From positions 22,496 to 86,495 of the forward strand of contig JAFUNK010000022.1 of the NCBI GenBank assembly GCA_017482205.1: a stretch of DNA of 64,000 bases, given 5' to 3'. Under the pieces are notes generated by a model. The model had not been told where the DNA came from and did not search any database. It worked only from the letters and a program-made list of their open reading frames with translations. The stretch's first letter is position 1, and every line of letters begins with the position of its first letter. This DNA is from Lachnospiraceae bacterium (GTDB lineage: Bacteria; Bacillota; Clostridia; Lachnospirales; Lachnospiraceae). A program made the translations under genes and the position numbers. This document shows positions 36,016-44,437 of this stretch, in pieces.

Positions 36016-37311
36016 TTACTTCACAACCCCTAACGCCAGAATACTAAAACATTTCTCTGTACTGTCTTCCGCCATACGTATTTCTACAATGTGGGTGGTG
36101 CTTTCTTTTTCCCGTAAAATACACTCAATGGCAGGATTGTTCCAGCCGTCGGAGGAATTGGCGTACAGGCTGGTGACATATTCGCCGTCTATGTAGACTT
36201 CGGCAGTGCCGTAAGCAGCATTGGCGGTATCCTTGTAGACAAGGTAAAGAGCTTCACCGGTATATGTAAAGGTAAAAGCGGTGTTGGAAGTATCTTCGCC
36301 GGTGTATTTCCAACCGTTATTAAAGGAAGGCAGGTCGCCGGTTTCGGTAAAGGAGCCTAAGGAGTCTATGGTGATAGCATCCGTATTCATTGTGCGGTCA
36401 ATCATCATTAGGGAGGTGTGGTCAAAGCCCTTGATAAAGTGTGGTTCCAATACGTATTCCGAATCTGTTTCGGCGGCATCTGCCGCTTTCAGATAATCAA
36501 TAATAAAAGAAGCATACATGGCATGCCCCCACTCATTGGGGTGGGATTCGTCGTTGGACCAGTCATCCCATGAAATGTCGCCGCTCTCAATATAATCCCA
36601 GATAGCATTTTTGACACTGATACGGGTTAAATCATACTGGAAGCCCACCAGATTCATATTGTCCTGGCAGGTGTAGCCGCTTTCGATAACGGACATTAAA
36701 AGAATCACAGCAGGATTATTCTCCTGACTTAAAGCTTTGTATACCAGGCTTTCGTAGCCGGTGTTGTCGATGGTGGAAGAACCGTCATTTACTGCAAATT
36801 CAATAAAAATCAGGTCCGGCTCGTAAGCAAAGAGGTCACGGTCGGAACGAAGCAGTCCCAGAGAAGAAGGTGTGCCGCTTAAACCTGCATTGACATAGTG
36901 AATATTGTCACCGGTTCCGTAATTTTCAGAGAAAAAGTCGTAGACCAGCTTGGCATAAATTTCACTGGTACCGGCATTGTAGCCTTCCGTAATGGATCCA
37001 CCGATAAAACCCAGTGTCACATCTTCTCCTGCACGGGCTCTTTCGATAACATTCTTTAGGCGATAGTTATTTCCTGCCGCCAGCAGGGAATTGGCAATCA
37101 TGGTTTCTTCCATGGTAAGGGCGCCTAAGTTACCAGCAGAAGCGTCGGTCAAAACATCAGCATTGTTGCTTGTTCCCGAATCGTCAGTATCTTCGCCGGA
37201 CTGAGAATTACCCGTTTGAGTAGTGGAATCGGTATCATTAGTTGTATTCTTGCCGCAGGCGCTTAAAATGCATATGATACAAAGCATAAAAGTCAATAAT
37301 TTTCTTTTCAT
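36016..37311 (-). CDS. SGNH/GDSL-family esterase lipoprotein
   Basis: 431 residues. Signal MKRKLLTFMLCIICILSACG with lipobox, then a Thr/Ser/Asp-rich tether of about 60 residues. The catalytic domain shows LGFIGGSITEGYNAG (nucleophile Ser in GGSIT), a Gly in NAGLSGTPSSLG, the oxyanion Asn in IEFAVNDGSS and the Asp/His pair near DESHPNEWGHAMYASF. A C-terminal beta-sandwich follows (about 310-431). Such enzymes remove acyl groups, usually acetate, from polysaccharides, so it may deacetylate plant or wall glycans outside the cell. A stand-alone leftward gene. Confidence 0.85.
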   Translation of the reverse strand: MKRKLLTFMLCIICILSACGKNTTNDTDSTTQTGNSQSGEDTDDSGTSNNADVLTDASAGNLGALTMEETMIANSLLAAGNNYRLKNVIERARAGEDVTLGFIGGSITEGYNAGTSEIYAKLVYDFFSENYGTGDNIHYVNAGLSGTPSSLGLLRSDRDLFAYEPDLIFIEFAVNDGSSTIDNTGYESLVYKALSQENNPAVILLMSVIESGYTCQDNMNLVGFQYDLTRISVKNAIWDYIESGDISWDDWSNDESHPNEWGHAMYASFIIDYLKAADAAETDSEYVLEPHFIKGFDHTSLMMIDRTMNTDAITIDSLGSFTETGDLPSFNNGWKYTGEDTSNTAFTFTYTGEALYLVYKDTANAAYGTAEVYIDGEYVTSLYANSSDGWNNPAIECILREKESTTHIVEIRMAEDSTEKCFSILALGVVK

Positions 37312-37447
37312 GTGAAATCCTTTCAGAAAAACATAGTTTAACTAATACGGTGGAGGCAATATAGCAAAACAATTTTTCACCCCAAAAGTGAGCCTATCAT
37401 TATCAATGTAAATATTTTATCATAGAGCCGGAAGTATAAGCAAGCAG

Positions 37448-37476
37448 ACATATTTTACATAAGCACTTCATATAGT
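37448..37476 (+). promoter_or_regulatory. Sigma-E-like promoter for the SPOCS/LysM gene
   Basis: ACATATT at 37448-37454 and CATATAGT at 37469-37476 with a 14-base spacer, close to the Bacillus sigma-E consensus (KMATATT, 14-15, CATACAMT). Confidence 0.5.
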
Positions 37477-37508
37477 AATTATAAGCAACATATATGGAGG
37501 TAGCAGAA

Positions 37509-39074
37509 GTGGAGCTGATTAAGAAAAATATACATATGGACCGCGTCAGGTGCAAGAGTGCCGGTCAGGTAACACTGGAGGAGGACATCAATATCCCTGA
37601 CAGTAAGCCGGATGTGGCTGCCCTGATTTATGAAAAGGGAAAGGTACAAATAGAAGAAGTCAAACCCACAGAAGATCATGTAAATATTCGTGGAAGACTT
37701 CTTTTTTCTGTTTTATATCAGACAAGGGAAGAAGGCCAGAAATTAGTTTGTGTGGAAGGAAAAATACCTTTTGAGGAGCAGCTTTATATGGAGGGCGTAA
37801 GAGGAAGTGATGCGGTGGATGTAAAGGCCGTATTGGAGGATTTAACCGTAGGCATTATCAATTCCAGAAAGCTTTCCGTGCAGGCGTTGTTTTCTCTGAA
37901 AGCAAAAGTGGAAGAACTTTATGATGAAGAAGCCCCCGTGGATATTTATTTCGATGAAGAGGGAACTCCTTTACAGTACCGCAAAGTGAAGATGGATTTG
38001 GCACAGGTAGCTATCCGGAAAAATGATATTTTCAGGCTGAAGGAGGAAATTTCCCTGCCTCAGAACTATCCCAATATTTTTCACATTATATGGGATAGCG
38101 TAACATTGGAGGAAGTGGAATTTAAATTGATGCCGGAAAATATTTCCGTACAGGGTGATGCAAGAGTCTTTGTGCTCTATGAGGGCGAGGGTGAGGATAT
38201 GCCAATCCGCACCTTTGAAACGGTAGTGCCGTTTAGCGGAACCATAGAATGTCACGGTTGTATGGAAAATATGCTTCCGGACATCAGTTATGAAATCGGA
38301 CACAAGGAGTTGGAGGTCAGACCCGATTTTGACGGAGAGCAGAGAATGCTTGGGCTGGACTTAGTAATGGACATTGCGGTGAAACTCTATGAAGAGGATA
38401 CCGTAGAGATGGTTTCAGATGTTTACGGTGTAACCAAAGAAGTGGAGAGTGTGGAAAAGCCGGTAGAACTGAAAAAACTGCTTATGCGTATCGGTGGCAA
38501 GAGTAAGGTAACCGACAGGTTGAAAATAAATAATGCCGATGCAAGACTGTTACAGCTTATTCACAGTGAAGGAGAAGTACAGATTGATAACAAGCAAATT
38601 ACAGAAGACGGTATTTTGCTGGAAGGAACTTTGACACTGCAGATTATGTATATTACCGGGGATGATGCAGCACCTTACAATTGTATGCAAGGCATCATTC
38701 CGTTCAGCTATACTTTGGAAGTCCCTGGTATTGCAGTGACGGACAGCTTTCTGGTGCACGCCACCGTAGGGCAGTTGCAGGTGGTGATGATAGACAGTGA
38801 AGAACTGGATGTAAAGGCAATTCTGGATTTTCAGGCTATCGTATTCCGCCATATGCCGCAAATGCTGATTTCCGATATTAAAGTGTCTGAACTTGACAGA
38901 AATAAAGTGGAAGATTTACCGGGAATGGTGGTGTATGTGGTGCAGCCGGAGGATAATCTGTGGAATATAGGCAAGCGTTACTATGTGCCGGTAGACCGAA
39001 TCAAAGAAGTCAATGAGCTGGCTTCCGATGAGGTGAAACCGGGAGATAAATTGTTGATTGTAAAAGGGGCATAG
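37509..39074 (+). CDS. SPOCS (DUF3794) and LysM protein, spore-envelope morphogenesis type
   Basis: 521 residues from a GTG at 37509, 8 bases after GGAGG; the ATG at 37494 overlaps that site. The N-terminus MELIKKNIHMDRVRCKS is standard for the family. Three SPOCS/DUF3794 domains (about 1-140, 160-290, 325-440; repeated INIPDSKPD-like, GRLLFSVLYQ, VPFSGTIECHG) are followed by a C-terminal LysM (YVVQPEDNLWNIGKRYYVPV). LysM binds peptidoglycan and SPOCS domains occur in spore coat morphogenetic proteins such as SpoVID. A mother-cell role in spore envelope assembly is inferred, supported by the sigma-E-like promoter. Confidence 0.88.
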   Translation: MELIKKNIHMDRVRCKSAGQVTLEEDINIPDSKPDVAALIYEKGKVQIEEVKPTEDHVNIRGRLLFSVLYQTREEGQKLVCVEGKIPFEEQLYMEGVRGSDAVDVKAVLEDLTVGIINSRKLSVQALFSLKAKVEELYDEEAPVDIYFDEEGTPLQYRKVKMDLAQVAIRKNDIFRLKEEISLPQNYPNIFHIIWDSVTLEEVEFKLMPENISVQGDARVFVLYEGEGEDMPIRTFETVVPFSGTIECHGCMENMLPDISYEIGHKELEVRPDFDGEQRMLGLDLVMDIAVKLYEEDTVEMVSDVYGVTKEVESVEKPVELKKLLMRIGGKSKVTDRLKINNADARLLQLIHSEGEVQIDNKQITEDGILLEGTLTLQIMYITGDDAAPYNCMQGIIPFSYTLEVPGIAVTDSFLVHATVGQLQVVMIDSEELDVKAILDFQAIVFRHMPQMLISDIKVSELDRNKVEDLPGMVVYVVQPEDNLWNIGKRYYVPVDRIKEVNELASDEVKPGDKLLIVKGA

Positions 39075-39077
39075 TAT

Positions 39078-39108
39078 AAAAAAGAGTCCGTGTGTGCGGA
39101 CTCTTTTT
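39078..39108. terminator. Bidirectional terminator
   Basis: AAAAAAGAGTCCG-tgtgtg-CGGACTCTTTTT between the converging SPOCS and alcohol dehydrogenase genes. Confidence 0.88.
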
Positions 39109-39111
39109 ACG

Positions 39112-40269
39112 TTACAGGCAGGCTTTTAAAATACTTACTACATCTTCTTTGGTAAGCGGTACATAAGCGTTTGCCAGACCACCGAAGCGGACCGCTTTTT
39201 CAGCCATGATTTCAAATTTGGAGTCGTCGATACCAAGCTCAGTCAGAGTCATGGGGATACCGCATTCTGTAAAGAATTCTTCGGTAGCATCAATTGCCAT
39301 ATTAGCACATTTATAGGCATCCGGCTCGGTGATATTCCAGACATTTCTGCCATATTCACAAAACTTTCCTACGGTCTCATCATTTAAAATATAACGGAAC
39401 CATCTGGGAGTCACAATAGCGAGACCTACACCGTGGGTAATATCGTAATAAGCACTCAGTTCATGCTCAATGGGATGACAGGTCCATGCACCGCCTTTAC
39501 CGCTACAGGGCAGACCGTTTAAAGCTAAGGTGCTTGCCCACATCAGGTTGGCACGGGCTTCGTAATTGTCAGGCTCGTCCAGAGCAATAGGACAGTAATT
39601 GATACAGGTTTGTAACAGACCCTCTGCAATGCGGTCAGTTAAAAAAGCACGTTTTTCATTCTGGAAATACTGTTCGAATACATGGGACATAATATCTGCG
39701 GTTCCTGCGGCAGTCTGCTTTGCAGGAAGAGTAAATAAATATGTGGGATCACAAATGGAAGCCTTGGGAATAAAATCGTGGGAAGCAGTTCCCAGTTTTT
39801 CGTTGGTTTCCATGTTGCTGATAACAGCATTTTTATTCATCTCAGAACCGGTAGCAGCCAAAGTCAATACAGTCACAATAGGAAGCACTTTGCCGATTTT
39901 TTCGGGATTCGTAACCAAATCCCAAGGGTCGCTGTCATATGCAGCACCGCCTGCAATTACCTTGGATGCATCGATTGTACTGCCACCGCCAACTGCGAGG
40001 ACTACATCAATGTCATGTGTTTTACAGAGTTTGACACCCTCCCTTACAGAAGTGATTTTGGGGTTGGGCTCCACACCGGACAGTTCGTACACTGTAAAAT
40101 CTGCAAGCAGCTCCATTATTTTATCGAAAAGACCGTTTTTTTTGATACTGCCGCCGCCATAAACCATCAGTACTTTCTTGCCATATGGAGCTAAGAGCTT
40201 AGGCAAAGTATTGATTTGGTCTTTGCCAAAACGGATATCTGTATAAGCGTGAAATCTGAAATTGTTCAT
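39112..40269 (-). CDS. Iron-containing alcohol dehydrogenase (BdhA/YqhD-like)
   Basis: 385 residues. NAD(P)-binding GVEPNPKITSVREGVKLC and AVGGGSTIDASKVIAGGA; metal ligands in GTADIMSHVFEQYF, HPIEHELSAYYDITHGVGLA and following His residues. Family members reduce short aldehydes or butyraldehyde to alcohols with NAD(P)H during fermentation; NADPH preference, as in YqhD and BdhA, is suggested but not proven by the motif. CCTCC (ribosome site) lies before the ATG at 40269. Confidence 0.92.
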   Translation of the reverse strand: MNNFRFHAYTDIRFGKDQINTLPKLLAPYGKKVLMVYGGGSIKKNGLFDKIMELLADFTVYELSGVEPNPKITSVREGVKLCKTHDIDVVLAVGGGSTIDASKVIAGGAAYDSDPWDLVTNPEKIGKVLPIVTVLTLAATGSEMNKNAVISNMETNEKLGTASHDFIPKASICDPTYLFTLPAKQTAAGTADIMSHVFEQYFQNEKRAFLTDRIAEGLLQTCINYCPIALDEPDNYEARANLMWASTLALNGLPCSGKGGAWTCHPIEHELSAYYDITHGVGLAIVTPRWFRYILNDETVGKFCEYGRNVWNITEPDAYKCANMAIDATEEFFTECGIPMTLTELGIDDSKFEIMAEKAVRFGGLANAYVPLTKEDVVSILKACL

Positions 40270-40300
40270 ACGAAACCTCCCATATACAATGATAAATATA

Positions 40301-40316
40301 ATGATAAGTTTATCAT
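40301..40316. promoter_or_regulatory. Perfect palindrome upstream of the alcohol dehydrogenase gene
   Basis: ATGATAAGTTTATCAT, 7-bp arms around GT, in the likely promoter region. Possible operator; regulator unknown. Confidence 0.35.
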
Positions 40317-40419
40317 AGCATATGCAGGGGATTTTACCAAGGGTTGAGTGCAGGTTTTGGCTGTGATAAAATGGAAAGAGACAGAAGAAATCGTAGTTTG
40401 GCAGATGGTGGAGAGAAAT

Positions 40420-40923
40420 ATGAAGTTATTGATATTTGGCAGTGTGGGAAGTGGAAAAAGCACGCTTGCAAGGCAGTTATCCGAGAAATATAATATACCA
40501 TGTTTTGAGGGCGACAGTATCTGCCACGGGTTTGAAGGAGAAGAACGGCATAAGCGTTCTAATGAGGAACAGCAGGAAATTATCAGGCGGATAAATAGGG
40601 AAAATGAGAACTGGATTGTGGAAGGCGTTTACAGAGAGAGCCAGAAGAGCCTGTGGGATATGGCGGAGAAAATACTTTTTCTGGATACGCCGCTCTCTAT
40701 AAGATATTTTAGAATTATCAGGCGTTTTATCAGACAAAAACTGGGCAGGGAAGCCTGTAACTACAAGCCAACCTTTAAGATTTTTAAATATATGTTTAAA
40801 TGGACAAAAGACTTTGAAGCAAATAGGCCCATGTATGAGGAAATGCTGGAAGAGAGAAAAGAGAAGGTTATATGGGTGAAAAAAGTGGAGGCAGAAACAC
40901 TATGGGAGCAGATAAGCAAATAG
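40420..40923 (+). CDS. P-loop nucleotide kinase-like protein (topology modulation/FlaR type)
   Basis: 167 residues from the ATG at 40420 (GTGGAGAG upstream). Walker A is LIFGSVGSGKSTLARQLS at the N-terminus; EGDSIC and the lid-like run of Arg/Lys (YFRIIRRFIRQKLGREA) follow, as in small adenylate-kinase-fold ATPases called topology modulation proteins. Substrate unknown. The next gene starts inside its end, so the two are translationally linked. Confidence 0.8.
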   Translation: MKLLIFGSVGSGKSTLARQLSEKYNIPCFEGDSICHGFEGEERHKRSNEEQQEIIRRINRENENWIVEGVYRESQKSLWDMAEKILFLDTPLSIRYFRIIRRFIRQKLGREACNYKPTFKIFKYMFKWTKDFEANRPMYEEMLEERKEKVIWVKKVEAETLWEQISK

Positions 40924-41771
40924 CCGTACTGGCGGATATTCACGGTAATTACATAGCGTTGCAAAAATGTGTAGAGTATGTTCGGGAGAGGGGGATAGAT
41001 ACCTTCTTATTTCTGGGCGATTATGTAGGCGAACTGGCATATCCCCAAAGAACCATGCAACTTTTGTATGAATTACAGGACAAGTATCACTGTTATTTTA
41101 TCAAGGGAAACAAAGAGGATTACTGGATACATTATCATAAGATAGGCGGACAGGACTGGAAGGAAATAGATTCTACGACGGGTTCCATGGTGTATACTTA
41201 TCGGCATTTGTCAGAAAAGGATATAGAGTTCTTTAGGGAAATGTCGCATGTTCAGGAAGTTGTATTTCAAGGTCTGCCTGCAATTACCATTTGCCACGGT
41301 TCACCCCGCAAAGTAAATGAAAAGATGCTGGCAGATGATGAAAAAACTTTTGCCATCATGGAAGAGAATACAGCAGACTATATTCTGTGCGGACACACCC
41401 ATGTGCAAGGACAAATCCGGTATAAAAATAAAGTTGCATACAATCCGGGCTCGGTGGGTGTTTCTTTACATGGGAATGGTAGGGCGCAGTTTATGATTTT
41501 GCATGGAGCAAAGGGAGAATGGACAGAAGAATTTGTAAGTCTTGCATATGATGTGCAAAGTGTAATAAGGCAATTATATGAGGAAGAACTGCATATCAAG
41601 GCTCCCTGCTGGTGCAGGGTTACTAAAAATTTACTGTTAACCGGAGAAACACCGCACGGAAGTGTGTTGGCAAGAGCAATGCAGTTGTGTACAGAGGATA
41701 TGGGAAAATGCAACTGGCCCAATGTACCTGAAAAGTATTGGCAGCAGGCAGTGAAGGAAATGGTGGGATAA
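40902..41771 (+). CDS. Calcineurin-like metallophosphoesterase
   Basis: About 289 residues from the ATG at 40902 (GTGGAGG 10 bases upstream); an ATG at 40872 with AGAAGG is an alternative. The dinuclear metal site is complete: VLADIHGNY (DxH), FLGDYVG, KGNKEDYW, ICHGSPRK and CGHTHVQG. It resembles YfcE-like phosphodiesterases, with an extra C-terminal helical part. Either start overlaps the P-loop gene. Substrate unknown. Confidence 0.85.
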   Translation: MGADKQIAVLADIHGNYIALQKCVEYVRERGIDTFLFLGDYVGELAYPQRTMQLLYELQDKYHCYFIKGNKEDYWIHYHKIGGQDWKEIDSTTGSMVYTYRHLSEKDIEFFREMSHVQEVVFQGLPAITICHGSPRKVNEKMLADDEKTFAIMEENTADYILCGHTHVQGQIRYKNKVAYNPGSVGVSLHGNGRAQFMILHGAKGEWTEEFVSLAYDVQSVIRQLYEEELHIKAPCWCRVTKNLLLTGETPHGSVLARAMQLCTEDMGKCNWPNVPEKYWQQAVKEMVG

Positions 41772-41822
41772 CACAATTCGATGATGAAAAAAAGAATACA
41801 AATTTGTGTAAAAGTGACATTG

Positions 41823-41928
41823 TATAATAAAGTGTGACATGATAGACTCTCCTTATGGGAAACTAGAGAACTAGGCGGCTTACCCTCTTTAATCGGAGGG
41901 GCTACCCTCCGGACGAAGGAAAGGAGGG
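41823..41928 (+). promoter_or_regulatory. Promoter and switch-like leader of the small toxin gene
   Basis: TATAAT at 41823-41828 (weak -35). The leader has four alternately complementary runs: CCCTCT 41883-41888, GGAGGG 41895-41900, CCCTCC 41905-41910 and GGAGGG 41923-41928. The last is the ribosome site of the 30-residue ORF, so pairing of run 3 with run 4 would close it, and run 2 with run 3 would open it. Confidence 0.6.
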
Positions 41929-41936
41929 CGTTGCTA

Positions 41937-42029
41937 ATGGTTACATATACTGATTTAATTCAGTTTTGTATATTCATTGTAGCCCTTGTGGGTCTGTGTT
42001 ATCAGATATTCAAGGGCAAACGAAAATAG
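41937..42029 (+). CDS. Putative holin-like / type I toxin small membrane peptide
   Basis: 30 residues: MVTYTDLIQFCIFIVALV continuing GLCYQIFKGKRK. A single membrane helix (about 7-23) with a strongly basic tail is the form of the 'putative holin-like toxin' family and of TxpA/BsrG-type type I toxins, which damage the membrane when over-produced. AAAGGAGGG lies 8 bases before the ATG. The opening MVTY is common in that family. A convergent promoter and a terminator stem behind the ORF suggest an antisense RNA antitoxin. It is independent of the flanking core genes. No function has been shown for this copy. Confidence 0.68.
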   Translation: MVTYTDLIQFCIFIVALVGLCYQIFKGKRK

Positions 42030-42114
42030 CCGCCACTACTGCAATAGTGACGGCTGACGTAAAACGTTAGTTGAACATTTAAGGGTAGACCGCTTCTCTA
42101 GCTTTCCCTTTTCT
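42020..42114 (-). ncRNA. Candidate antisense RNA antitoxin
   Basis: On the minus strand, TTGACA (42149-42144) and TACTCT (42126-42121) are 17 bases apart. A transcript from about 42114 would run through AAGGGAAAGCTAGAGAAG and reach the stem AGCCGTCACTA-ttgca-TAGTGGCGGCT (42054-42028), then TATTTT. It overlaps the 3-prime end of the toxin message, as in txpA/RatA. Exact ends are estimates. Confidence 0.45.
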
Positions 42115-42355
42115 ATTTTTAGAGTAGTCTATAATAGCGTATTTGTCAATGGTTTTGTTGAAGTAAAATCACAGCTCTTGGGAATCTTTGTAAGATTGTC
42201 AAACCTTGACGAACTACTTTAAATTGTATATAATTAAATACAATCCTTGTATACAAAAAACAAAATATGTACAAGGAACAATAAATATTAAGAACAGAAG
42301 TGCATGTCAAGATTAGCTATAGGACAGATTTCACAGTATAGAGACGGAGACAAAG

Positions 42356-43222
42356 ATGGACACCTTAAAAATAGAAGCCTACGCAAAAATAAATTTAGGA
42401 CTGGATGTAGTAAGACGTTTAGAAAACGGTTACCATGAAGTGAAGATGGTGATGCAGACTGTCGGTATCGGGGATACGATTACCCTGACAAAAACAGAAG
42501 AGGGTATTACGGTTACTACTGACAGTGGCGAAATTCCGGCAGATGAAAACAATCTGGTCTATAAAGTAGCCAAGCTTTTGAAAGAGACTTGCGACATCAA
42601 AGAGGGTGTTGCCATTCATCTGGAAAAGCGGATTCCGGTGGCGGCAGGAATGGCTGGCGGCAGTACTGATGCGGCAGCAGTTTTTAAAGGTATGAACGAA
42701 TTGTTTTCCTTAGGACTGTCACAGGAAGAACTGCAAAAGCTGGGCGTGAAGCTGGGAGCGGATATTCCCTATTGTATTCAGGGAGGTACTGCACTGGCAG
42801 AGGGTATCGGCGAAAAACTGACAGCCCTGCCCGATGCACCGAATTGCTTTTTACTGGTGGCAAAGCCGGATATCAATGTATCTACCAAGTATGTGTATGA
42901 AAACCTGAATTTACCGGGACTTAAAAAGCATCCCGATATTGACGGTATGGTAGAGGCGATTAAAGAGGGAGATTTGGAGGGCGTGATTGCTCGCATGGAT
43001 AATGTGCTGGCAAGTGTAACCGAGGAAAAATATCCGATTATCACAGAATTAAAAGAATTTATGGAACAAAACGGTGCGAAGAAAGCTTTGATGAGTGGCA
43101 GTGGACCTACCGTGTTCGGTATTTATGATAAGGAAGACGCAGCAATGGCGGCAAGTAAAAAACTGGCAGAAAAAAATCTGGTAAAGCAGATTTTTGTAAC
43201 AACGTTTCAGAGAAAGGAGTAA
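42356..43222 (+). CDS. ispE: 4-diphosphocytidyl-2-C-methyl-D-erythritol kinase
   Basis: 288 residues. ATP-dependent kinase of the MEP isoprenoid pathway, which makes the precursors of undecaprenyl carriers. GHMP signatures: EAYAKINLGLDVVRRLENGY at the start, PVAAGMAGGSTDAAAVFKGM (ATP loop) near residue 95, and KKALMSGSGPTVFGIYD near the C-terminus. GGAG lies 6 bases before the ATG. The GntR regulator follows after 5 bases. Confidence 0.96.
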   Translation: MDTLKIEAYAKINLGLDVVRRLENGYHEVKMVMQTVGIGDTITLTKTEEGITVTTDSGEIPADENNLVYKVAKLLKETCDIKEGVAIHLEKRIPVAAGMAGGSTDAAAVFKGMNELFSLGLSQEELQKLGVKLGADIPYCIQGGTALAEGIGEKLTALPDAPNCFLLVAKPDINVSTKYVYENLNLPGLKKHPDIDGMVEAIKEGDLEGVIARMDNVLASVTEEKYPIITELKEFMEQNGAKKALMSGSGPTVFGIYDKEDAAMAASKKLAEKNLVKQIFVTTFQRKE

Positions 43223-43227
43223 GTGAT

Positions 43228-43923
43228 ATGCAGGACAATTTGCAGGTAAAAATGGATGAATTTCTTCCGCTTAGAGATGTGGTATTTAATACCCTCAGGC
43301 AGGCAATACTGACCGGAGAGTTAAAGCCCGGTGAGAGGCTGATGGAGATTCATCTGGCAAACAGACTGGGTGTCAGTCGTACTCCTATCAGAGAAGCAAT
43401 TCGTAAGTTAGAGTTGGAAGGTCTTGTTACCATGATTCCCCGCAGAGGTGCAGAGGTGGCACAAATTACAGAGAAAAGCCTGAAAGATGTGCTGGAGGTA
43501 CGCCGTTCCCTGGATGCACTCAGTGTAGAACTGGCATGTGATCGTATCGGTGAAGAGGCTTTAGAAGAACTGCGTAAGGCTTGTGATGCTTTTGAAGCGG
43601 CAACCCGAACAAAAGACACGAAAAAGATTGCACAGGCAGATGTGGCACTCCATGATATTATTGTGCAGGCAACGGACAATTCGCGTCTGGTGCAATTGGT
43701 AAACAATCTTTCTGAGCAGATGTACCGCTACCGTTTTGAATATATCAAGGATGAAAGCTCTCACGAACAGTTGATTGAGGAGCACCGTATCATTTTCGAA
43801 AGTATCAGACGCAAGGATAAAGAGACCGCGGCAAATACAGCAAAGCTCCATATTGATAATCAGGAAAAATCCATTATGAAGCAGTTGCGGATGGAAAAGA
43901 ACAGCAGAAGACATTCGCTGTAA
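43228..43923 (+). CDS. GntR-family transcriptional regulator with FCD domain
   Basis: 231 residues. N-terminal winged helix (VVFNTLRQAILTGELKPGER, NRLGVSRTPIREAIRKLELE), then an all-helical FCD ligand domain (VLEVRRSLDALSVELACDRI, DVALHDIIVQATDN, EEHRIIFESIRRKD) with His residues suited to bind a metal. FadR-subfamily regulators usually sense organic acids or acyl compounds; this effector is unknown. Five bases behind ispE with AAAGGAG, so probably in the same unit. Confidence 0.9.
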   Translation: MQDNLQVKMDEFLPLRDVVFNTLRQAILTGELKPGERLMEIHLANRLGVSRTPIREAIRKLELEGLVTMIPRRGAEVAQITEKSLKDVLEVRRSLDALSVELACDRIGEEALEELRKACDAFEAATRTKDTKKIAQADVALHDIIVQATDNSRLVQLVNNLSEQMYRYRFEYIKDESSHEQLIEEHRIIFESIRRKDKETAANTAKLHIDNQEKSIMKQLRMEKNSRRHSL

Positions 43924-44027
43924 TGCTTGCGAAAAAGATTTTCTTTTGTGCAAACATTGAATAAACAGCAAAAATGTGGCGACACTCCTAAGTGAAAAGA
44001 ATTCCGGTGGGAAGAAGGAGTGTTATG

Positions 44028-44363
44028 ATGAAAAATTTATTTTTAGAGAAATGTTTGAGCGTAAAGCAGAATATAGTAATAAAGACAAATATATTCTTAC
44101 AAAAGTGTGCGACCGTACAGAAAAGCAGAGCCTTACGAAGTGTGGCGGTAACAGTTGCAATGATTGGATTTTTGGGCTTTTTATATCCGGAACTGTGCAT
44201 TACAGAAGACACCTGCAGGGTGGTATATGTAACAGAAGACGGTAAAGAAGAGGAGATTCCGGTAGAGGAAGGCAGTGAGTTGTACTATCAGCTCTTGTCA
44301 GCAGAGCCGGAAGAGATTAAAATGAAGAGCAGACTGCTTGAGTGGTTGCGTAGTATTTGGTAA
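44028..44363 (+). CDS. Small single-pass membrane protein, function unknown
   Basis: 111 residues from the ATG at 44028, 7 bases after GAAGGAG; the ATG at 44025 is equally in frame. Basic N-terminus, one membrane helix (SVAVTVAMIGFLGFLYPEL, about 40-58), then a short acidic outer or inner domain (VVYVTEDGKEEEIPVEEGSE). It lies directly before murI, so a wall-related role is possible but unproven. No family recognised. Confidence 0.65.
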   Translation: MKNLFLEKCLSVKQNIVIKTNIFLQKCATVQKSRALRSVAVTVAMIGFLGFLYPELCITEDTCRVVYVTEDGKEEEIPVEEGSELYYQLLSAEPEEIKMKSRLLEWLRSIW

Positions 44364-44437
44364 AAGCGTGTTTGCCTGAGCGCTTCGTCCCTCCCGGTGG
44401 GAATGCGTTCAGTCAGATTACGGAAAGGCATGATGGT

